A DNA stretch of 64,000 nucleotides from Homarus americanus (taxonomy: Eukaryota > Arthropoda > Malacostraca > Decapoda > Nephropidae). Each line of letters opens with the position of its first letter. The first letter of the stretch is position 1. Positions 57,185 through 64,000 of the stretch are shown here, piece by piece. The notes beneath the pieces are model-generated. The model searched no databases, was not told the DNA's origin, and worked only from the letters and a program-made list of their open reading frames with translations. The DNA lies in NCBI RefSeq assembly GCF_018991925.1, contig NW_024729417.1:2501-66500 (forward strand), read 5' to 3'. Both the position numbers and the translations under genes were made by a program.

Positions 57185-57986
57185 GAGCGTCCTGCAGCAT
57201 CGCGACTAGGGCGTAGGCGCGCGACCTACTTTCCAAAGCGACCTGTGTCCCACCTGCCAGCGTCTTACCAGAGTAAACATATACAGTCTACACCGGGGAG
57301 ACGTTTGCTGGTACTCTTAGAAAATTATTCTTTTCAACGTGTGGTACCTGCTGAGGTACCCAGGAAAAAACATCCCATATATCAGAGGAGGATGGTGGAT
57401 GAAAGAAGACGAATATCACCACCACTACAAGGAACTTCGCCAAGATCCAAAGAAGTTTCACGAGTACAGCTAGGAATGCTCTGAACAAAGAAAAAATAAT
57501 TTTTAATTCCTGGTTGTCACGTGGATAATTTTAAATAAGCTATTGAAACAAAGGAAGATACTGCTGTTGACAATGTAAAGAGTATTGCACTTTTCCATAT
57601 CATCATTGACACAGAGGGTCTGGACGCAAAGTCATATGCAGTACAAGAGTGTACAGTTGAGAATAACACAGCGACCTCTAGAATAAATAATGCTTCACAT
57701 TCTTCTGCAAAGAATGTGAGAGAAACATTATGCGGCTACTTTAGTGGTACACAAGAATCTATTTCTTGGCAAGATCAAGTTGTTGGTGGAGAATCCGAGG
57801 ACTCGCCCGACTGAGGAAGCAACAATCAATATATTTGATCGCTGCCTCCAGGTCGCGCGGCTAGTTCCCTCTTCCTGGTCGCTCACGAATGCTTCACTCG
57901 TCTACGTGGGCCACATCAGAGAAAACACATATGTTTGTCCGCTACCCAGTTTACTCCCGCGGCCGCTAGACGCAGCAGGACGCTCC
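57185..57986 (+). mobile_element. Non-autonomous PIF/Harbinger-type element
   Basis: Ends carry short inverted repeats: GAGCGTCCTGCAGC at 57185-57198 and its near-complement GCAGCAGGACGCTC at 57972-57985 (13 of 14 positions). The flanks on both sides belong to the same CTTCCTC-TGTCACAC repeat. Two coding relics lie between them. An N-terminal part reads WWMKEDEYHHHYKELRQDPK then KFHEYS (about 57389-57473). A C-terminal part is annotated separately. The central DDE catalytic region is absent. No clear 3-bp target duplication was found. Confidence 0.6.
57545..57811 (+). pseudogene. PIF/Harbinger transposase C-terminal relic
   Basis: This frame reads AIETKEDTAVDNVKSIALFH, then IIIDTEGLD, and further on SAKNVRETLCGYFSGTQESI then SWQDQVVGG, ending at a TGA at about 57811. 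Harbinger (DDE_Tnp_4) transposases usually end with a block of the type P-I-E-T followed by LHNIII-D-EG, and a last block VRE-L--YF then WQ. This matches in order. The preceding N-terminal relic ends about 70 bp upstream, so most of the catalytic domain has been deleted. The His-Asn of the LHN motif is altered (LFHI). It cannot encode a working transposase. Confidence 0.6.
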
Positions 57987-58121
57987 ACACTTCCTCTGTG
58001 TCACACTTGCACTGTTACTCTTCCTCCCTGACACTCTACGTCCCTCACCATTACACCCTTCCCTTCCCTGTACATTGTGTATTCATCCATGACTGTATTC
58101 ACGGATCTACCATACCCAGTG

Positions 58122-58143
58122 TGTGTGTGTGTGTGTGTGTGTG
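58122..58143. repeat. Short (GT)n tract
   Basis: Eleven GT units. Confidence 0.9.
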
Positions 58144-58204
58144 AAGAAGACATTTCCTATATGTTTGGCCCAGAAACTACCAGTGATATCCTACCTCTGA
58201 TGCT

Positions 58205-58209
<5 letters not shown>

Positions 58210-58256
<47 letters not shown>
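58210..58256. repeat. (CA)n microsatellite
   Basis: Pure CA tract. Confidence 0.95.
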
Positions 58257-58260
<4 letters not shown>

Positions 58261-58449
58261 GAATGATTAATAACTCATATTTCTAGTCTCTTTAAATTCA
58301 GATCTAACTCCTATACAGAGAGATTCACACACCTCGTAGTTTAGTCCATTAATTCGGGGTTATTTGGTAATGATAAACACTTGAAGAGTATTACCGCTGG
58401 AAGGTTGAGTTGGATGTAACCGTTTAATTACATATTTCTTTTAACCTTT

Positions 58450-58454
<5 letters not shown>

Positions 58455-58485
<31 letters not shown>
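58455..58485. repeat. (CT)n microsatellite
   Basis: Pure CT tract. The interval 58257-58454 is non-repetitive without a gene. Confidence 0.93.
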
Positions 58486-58489
<4 letters not shown>

Positions 58490-58554
58490 TTTACCTGTTG
58501 ATATCATTCCCAAGGAGACGACAAGTGTACTGTGCGTTCTACCTGTCCTCTGAA

Positions 58555-58875
58555 TGATGATGCTGATGATGAGATGATGACGAAGAATGATGATGATGAC
58601 AACGATGGAGACCGATGACGATGGAGGATGATGACAATGATAACGAAGATGGAGGATAATGACGATGATGGAGGATAATGATGAGGATGATGGAGGATAA
58701 TGACGATGATGGAGGATAATAATGACGAGGATAATGATATGATGGAGGATAATGATGAGGATGATGACGATGATGGAGGATAATGATGACGAGGATGATG
58801 ACGATGATGGAGGATAATAATGACGAGGATAATGATATGATGGAGGATAATGATGACGAGGATAATGACGATGCC
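58555..58875. repeat. GATGATGGAGGATAATGACG array
   Basis: Degenerate units of 18-30 bp built from GATGATGGAGGATAATGACG and AGGATAATGA. The His/Tyr/Ile-rich antisense frame is a by-product. Confidence 0.9.
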
Positions 58876-58975
58876 GGACGTGTCTCTGGTGTAATCCCAT
58901 CATCTATTAGGATTATCTTAGGATTAATTATACTTGTACTGATGAAGGCAGCTTGGCGGAGATCCCCTGTCTTAT

Positions 58976-59065
58976 CCTTCCTTCCTTCCTTCCTTCCTTC
59001 TGTCCTTCATTCATTAATTCCTTCATTCATTAATTCCTTCATTTATTTATTTATTTATTTATTTC
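58976..59065. repeat. (CTTC)n, ATTCATTA and (TTTA)n repeats
   Basis: Tetranucleotide repeats in succession: CTTC (58978-59000), ATTCATTAATTCCTTC (59006-59045) and TTTA (59041-59064). Confidence 0.9.
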
Positions 59066-59107
59066 TCTTAACAGCAGTTCAAAAGCTCAACACGATGATC
59101 TAAGCCT

Positions 59108-59130
59108 TCACACACACACACACACTCACA

Positions 59131-59177
<47 letters not shown>
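59108..59177. repeat. (CA)n microsatellite
   Basis: CA tract with two CT interruptions. It is followed by a short inverted repeat at 59200-59236 (CCCTCCCCCT, A run, AGGGGAGGG) that could form a hairpin. Confidence 0.93.
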
Positions 59178-59179
<2 letters not shown>

Positions 59180-59239
59180 ACAGAAGAGTTCAAACACCTC
59201 CCCTCCCCCTAAAAAAAGAGGGGAGGGGGAGGGGGTGTA

Positions 59240-59490
59240 ATTTAAACCTCTATATCAGGATTAAAAGACGAGGTAAGGCATTTGAACCGGTCTTTTTTTT
59301 TCTTTGTTTTAAACTTTATCTCACTTTATTAAACCTCTCTCTACGTCATTCCTCCTCAGCGAACATTAAACCTTTATTAAACCCTCACTGCTAGGCTCCC
59401 TCGTCTCCCCGGACATTAAACCATGGCGTCAGACCGGAGCTTTACCAAGGCTCACTAATTGAATAAAATACCGAGGGCCCGTTTATATAT
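59240..59490. other. Mixed-sequence interval, no gene recognised
   Basis: The motif CATTAAACC recurs at about 59364 and 59413. No coding or RNA gene is seen. Confidence 0.4.
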
Positions 59491-59491
59491 G

Positions 59492-59675
59492 TATGGGGGA
59501 AGGGTGTTGGTGAGGTAGAAGTGGGGAGGAGGGCAGGTGGTGAGGTGGGTAATTCAGAAGTGGTGGAAAAACATGTTGAGGAGGAGGGACAGGAGAAAAA
59601 GGGGTGAGGGGTGTTGGAAGGGGAGGGAGGGAAGGGGGAAGGATGGTGAGGCAGTGTGGGTGTTGGGGGAAGATA
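59492..59675. repeat. GGTGGTGAGG/GGAGGG G-rich tract
   Basis: G/A-rich low-complexity sequence. Pro/Ser-rich antisense frames are compositional. Confidence 0.7.
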
Positions 59676-59750
59676 GGGACAACTGGCAACATTGCTGTGT
59701 GTGCCAGTTTGGTGCATGTCAGGGGGTTTTAGGGAGGGTTGCATGGCCTC

Positions 59751-59751
<1 letters not shown>

Positions 59752-59803
<52 letters not shown>
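59752..59803. repeat. (CT)n microsatellite
   Basis: CT tract with one CTCCTC interruption. Confidence 0.95.
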
Positions 59804-59867
59804 ACTGCATCAACCTCATTATTGTGAATTTGTTTCTGTATTTAGTTTGCTTGCGCTTTGAATGCTC

Positions 59868-59935
<68 letters not shown>

Positions 59936-59985
59936 GTGTGCTGTGTGTGTGTGTGTGTGTGTGTGCACGTGTGTGTGTGTGTGTG
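59868..59985. repeat. (TG)n microsatellite
   Basis: TG tract with CG and CTG interruptions. Confidence 0.95.
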
Positions 59986-60009
59986 GAGAAAAGAGATTGG
60001 TGGGGCTGT

Positions 60010-60640
60010 GAATGAGAGAAAGGATTTAAAGAAATACAAAAATTGGATGAACAGATGAAAGGAAAAGCCCATAAAACGAAAGTGAAAGTACAAAGAAAGT
60101 CAGGAAAAGGAGATATATAAATAGTGAAAGTACAAAGAAAATAAGAAAAGTAGACAAGAAAACAGTGAAAATGAAGAGAAAGTGAGTGAAAGTAGATATA
60201 TAAACTGTGAAAGTACAAAGAAAGTAGATAGACTGGTGAAAGCAAAGGAGAGAACAGTTAAGGCCAGTGAAAGAATAGAGAAACTCAGGAAAAGGATAAA
60301 TTTAAGAAAACTAAATGGGAAAAGTTACAGTAAGTTAGGGAAAGCAGAAAGAAAGCCAGTACAATATAGAAAAGGCTAGAGAATGGAAGAGAAAGCAAGA
60401 TTAAATAAAGAATGAAGAGAAAATATAAAAAATACTAATAGAAAAGCAGATGGAAAGTAAAAGAATGAGAGAAAGAACAGAAAACCAAATGAATGAAAAA
60501 AGTCAAAAAAGGAAAAAAGAAAGCAAATTAAAAACAAGATAAAACAGTTAAAAATACAATTAGAAATACATAGAAAGCAAAATGAAAGCAAGAGAAAGCA
60601 GAGAGAAAGCTATAGAAAGTAAGACAGGTATATGGAGGGG
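60010..60640. repeat. A-rich GTGAAAGTACAAAGAAAGT degenerate repeat
   Basis: A/G-rich tract in which AGTGAAAGTACAAAGAAAGT recurs in its left part and GAAAGCA/AGAAAG in its right part. Lys/Glu/Arg-rich frames are compositional. Confidence 0.8.
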
Positions 60641-60711
60641 GAGGAGAGAGAGGTATTACACCAGCCATCTTAATTTCTCACGTGCAGAAGATAATTGAAT
60701 TCTGGCCAGAA

Positions 60712-61068
60712 CCGAGACCCCTTGAAGTGAGGGGAGGTAGGCACGACCCTTGAAGTGAGGGGAGGAGGTAGGCACGACCCTTGAAGTGAGGGGAGGAGGT
60801 AGGCACGACCCTTGATGTGAGGGGAGGAGGTAGGCACGACCCTTGAAGTGAGGGGAGGAGGTAGGCGCGACCCTTGATGTGAGGGGAGGTAGGCACGACC
60901 CTTGATGTGAGGGGAGGTAGGCACGACCCTTGATGTGAGGGGAGGTAGGCACGACTCCCGAATCTGAAGGGAGATAGATGACCCTTTTGATCTGAGGGAC
61001 AAGTAGACAGATCCCCCTTAATCTGAGGGGATATAGGCCACGACCCCTTGATCTGAGGGAAGATGGAT
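60712..61068. repeat. 28/31-bp minisatellite (CCCTTGAAGTGAGGGGAGG)
   Basis: About 11 units. The 31-bp form has a GAGGAGGT insert absent from the 28-bp form; core GACCCTTGATGTGAGGGGAG then GTAGGCAC. Units decay after 60955. Confidence 0.93.
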
Positions 61069-61129
61069 ATGTAAGCCTAAACGATTCTCTCAGGTGACCA
61101 ACTCTGTAAGCTCACCCAATATATTTCGG

Positions 61130-63418
61130 AGGTGAATAACATCCTTAGAGGGAATAACATCCTTAGAGTGAATAACATCCTTAGAGTGAATAACATCCTT
61201 AGAGTGAATAACATCCTTAGAGTGAATAACATCCTTAGAGTGAATAACATCCTTAGAGTGAATAACATCCTTAGAGTGAATAACATCCTTAGAGTGAATA
61301 AAATCCCTAAAGTGAATAACATCCTTAGAGTGAATAACATCCTTAGAGTGAATAACATCCCTAAAGTGAATAACATCCTTAAGGTGAATAACATCCTTAA
61401 ATGAATAAATATCCTTAAAGTGAATAACATCCTTAAAGTGAATAACATCCTTAAAGTGAATAACATCCTTAAAGTGAAAAACATCCTTAAAGTGAATAAC
61501 ATCTTTAGAGTGAATAACATCCTTAAAGTGAATAACATCTTTAGATTGAATAACATCCTTAAAGTGAATAACATCCTTAAAGTGAATAACATCTTTAGAG
61601 TGAATAACATCCCTAAAGTGAATAACATCCTTAGAGTGAATAACATCCTTAGAGTGAATAACATCCTTCGAGTGAATAACATCCCTAAAGTGAATAACAT
61701 CCTTAGAGTGAATAACATCCTTAAAGTGAATAACATCCCTAAAGTGAATAACATCCTTAAAGTGAATAACATCCTTAAAGTGAATAACATCCTTAAAGTG
61801 AATAACATCCTTAAAGTGAATAACATCCTTAAAGTGAATAACATCTCTAGAGTGAATAACATCCATAAAGTGAATAACATCCATAAAGTGAATAACATCC
61901 TTAAAGTGAATAACATCCCTAAAGTGAATAACATCCTTAAAGTGAATAACATCCTTAAAGTGAATAACATCTTTAGAGTGAATAACATCCTTCAAGTGAA
62001 TAACATCCTTAAAGTGAATAACATCTCTAGAGTGAATAACATCCATAAAGTGAATAACATCCATAAAGTGAATAACATCCTTAAAGTGAATAACATCCTT
62101 AAAGTGAATAACATCCTTAAAGTGAATAACATCCTTAAAGTGAATAACATCCTTAAAGTGAAAAACATCTTTAGAGTGAATAACATCCATAAAGTGAATA
62201 ACATCCATAAAGTGAATAACATCCTTCAAGTGAATAACATCCTTAAAGTGAATAACATCCTTAAAGTGAATAACATCCTTAGAGTGAATAACATCCATAA
62301 AGTGAATAACATCCTTAAAGTGAATAACATCTTTAGAGTGAATAACATCCATAAAGTGAATAACATCCTTAGAGTGAATAACATCCTTGAGTGAATAACA
62401 TCCTTGAGTGAATAACATCCTTAGAGTGAATAACATCTTTAGAGTGAATAACATCCATAAAGTGAATAACATCCTTAAAGTGAATAACATCTTTAGAGTG
62501 AATAACATCCTTCAAGTGAATAACATCCTTAAAGTGAATAACATCTCTAGAGTGAATAACATCCATAAAGTGAATAACATCCTTCAAGTGAATAACATCC
62601 CTAAAGTGAATAACATCCTTAAAATGAATAACATCCTTAAAGTGAATAACATCCCTAAAGTGAATAACATCCTTAAAGTGAATAACATCCCTAAAAAGAA
62701 TAACATCCTTAGAGTGAATAACATCCTTGAGTGAATAACATCCTTGAGTGAATAACATCCTTGAGTGAATAACATCCTTAGAGTGAATAACATCCTTCAA
62801 GTGAATAACATCCATAATGTGAATAACATCCTTAAAGAATAACATCCTTAAAGCGAATAATACCTTAAAAGTGAATAACATCCTAAAGTGAATAACATCC
62901 TTAGAGTGAATAAATATCCTTAGAGTGAATAACATCCTTAAAGTGAATAACATCCAAAGTGAATAACATCCTTAAAGTGAATAAATATCCCTAAAGTGAA
63001 TATCCTAAAGTGAATAACATCCTTAAAGTGAATAACATCCTTAAAGTGAATAACATCTTTAAAGTGAATAACATCCTTCAAGTGAATAACATCCTTAAAG
63101 TGAATAACATCTCAAAGTGAATAACATCCTTAGAGTGAATAACATCCATAAAGTGAATAACAATTAAAGTAATAACATCTTTAGAGTGAATAACATCCAT
63201 AAAGTGAATAACATCCTTCAAGTGAATAACATCCCTAAAGTGAATAACATCCTTAAAATGAATAACATCCTTAAAGTGAATAACATCCCTAAAGTGAATA
63301 ACATCCTTAAAGTGAATAACATCCCTAAAAAGAATAACATCCTTAGAGTGAATAACATCCTTGAGTGAATAACATCCTTGAGTGAATAACATCCTTGAGT
63401 GAATAACATCCTTAGAGT
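61130..63418. repeat. 2.3-kb 18-bp satellite with higher-order duplication
   Basis: About 127 copies of an 18-bp unit, GTGAATAACATCCTTAAA. Main variants are CCTTAGA, CCCTAAA, TCTTTAGA, CCATAAA, CCTTCAA and a 17-bp CCTTGA form. The period of 18 keeps frames open on both strands (324 codons sense; 303 and 472 codons antisense), encoding Val-Asn-Asn-Ile-Leu-Lys or its antisense. A block at about 62535-62785 recurs at about 63169-63417. Confidence 0.97.
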
Positions 63419-63542
63419 AGAATTTAAGGGATGTGTTTTTTAAGGTAGGCTTTAAAGAGTAGTTTTTATACAGACGTTAAGCCTTAGTCTCTGGGAGGGT
63501 GAAGACGTGAATTTTAACTGGTGTAATATATTATGTTAAAGT

Positions 63543-63545
63543 TCT

Positions 63546-63622
<77 letters not shown>

Positions 63623-63665
63623 TTTCTTCTTCTTCATCTTCTTCCTCTTCTTCTTCTCTTCTTCT
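63543..63665. repeat. (CTT)n trinucleotide repeat
   Basis: CTT with CCT and CAT interruptions. Confidence 0.95.
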
Positions 63666-63699
63666 TGTGATATTGAGGTTTTGTGGTTGACGAGAAAAT

Positions 63700-64000
63700 A
63701 GTGAAGAGGAAGGAAGGAGGAGGAGGGAGGAACAAGAGGAAGGAGGAAGAGAAGGAAAAGGAGGAGGAGGATCAGGAGGAGGAGGAGGGAGGAGGAGGAG
63801 GAGGAGGAGGAGGAGGAGGAAGGAAGAGGGAGGGGGGGGGGGAGGAGGAGGAAGGAAGGAAGAAGAGGAGATAGTGATGGTTGGTAGGAACAGGATAAGA
63901 GAAGGGAGGAAGAGCAAGAGGAAGAGGAAAGAAGATGGAAGGAAGAGGAGTAGGAAGAGGAGGAAGAGGAGGAGGAGGAGGAGGAGGAGGAAGGATGCCT
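63700..64000. repeat. (GGA)n / (GAA)n purine array to window end
   Basis: GGA, GAA and GGAAGA trinucleotides on the + strand with a G run at 63832-63842. The complementary composition of the CTT block just upstream gives another strand switch at about 63680. The array continues to the end of the window. Confidence 0.93.

Noticed and set aside
57245..57484. 79-codon frame beginning MSHLPASYQSKH as a gene
   Set aside because: Within the Harbinger element the adjacent frame carries the recognisable transposase segment; this frame does not match a family.
61077..62508. Long antisense frames (303 and 472 codons) in the 18-bp array
   Set aside because: An 18-bp stop-free unit keeps several frames open at once on both strands. 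There is no coding signal beyond that.

Overview
The window looks like intergenic, repeat-swollen DNA from an arthropod, most likely a decapod crustacean. This is an inference. It rests on a 150-bp block of the arthropod telomere pentamer TTAGG, tRNA-derived SINEs, remnants of Helitron, PIF/Harbinger and LINE elements, eukaryotic dinucleotide repeats throughout, and no prokaryotic gene structure. I found no convincing host protein-coding gene.

Almost all long open frames are by-products of tandem repeats whose period is a multiple of three, or of low-complexity DNA with few stop codons. Examples are the 907-codon frame near 6.7-9.5 kb, the 977-codon frame near 20.1-23.1 kb, the 834-codon frame near 27.0-29.5 kb and the paired sense/antisense frames at 61.1-63.4 kb. 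I annotate these stretches as repeats. The coding sequence I do recognise belongs to mobile elements. It comprises the C-terminal two thirds of a Helitron Pif1-type helicase (50981-52411), followed by a plausible Helitron 3' terminus; an internally deleted PIF/Harbinger element (57185-57986) that keeps pieces of both ends of its transposase; and two 3' ends of one non-LTR retrotransposon family in tail-to-tail orientation (55616-55975 and 56250-56525).

Layout. 0-5.1 kb: microsatellites, AGGTCA-rich DNA, 20-bp and about 35-bp minisatellites, then a CAC/ATC block. 5.1-6.8 kb: non-repetitive island. 6.8-9.8 kb: 21/22-bp array. 9.8-14.9 kb: two SINE families, 22-, ~60- and 43-bp arrays, a foldback element. 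15.0-17.7 kb: GAT block and 31-bp E-box array. 17.7-20.1 kb: TTAGG block and a CCAAT/CRE/E-box module array. 20.2-25.6 kb: two oppositely oriented ATC/GAT-type arrays. 27.0-29.5 kb: 29-bp array. 29.9-33.6 kb: purine-rich arrays. 33.6-39.0 kb: microsatellites, 22-bp and 20-bp arrays, small islands. 39.1-44.3 kb: several kb of nearly pure pyrimidine or purine sequence. 44.8-46.0 kb: SINE and phased CRE arrays. 46.2-50.9 kb: GT-rich and 15-bp arrays, a small island, a 25-bp array. 50.9-52.5 kb: Helitron remnant. 52.5-55.1 kb: CCAAT repeat array and 34-bp array. 55.4-58.0 kb: LINE and Harbinger remnants. 58-64 kb: microsatellites, a 31-bp array, a 2.3-kb 18-bp array and GGA/CTT blocks.

The most interesting signal is not a gene. 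The full cAMP-response element TGACGTCA occurs 12 times in the window, against about one expected by chance. Several copies sit in regularly phased tandem modules, sometimes with a CCAAT box (ATTGG) 8-15 bp away. Related CCAAT-rich modules fill 53.06-54.25 kb. Whether these have regulatory activity or are satellites that happen to carry transcription-factor sites cannot be decided from sequence alone.
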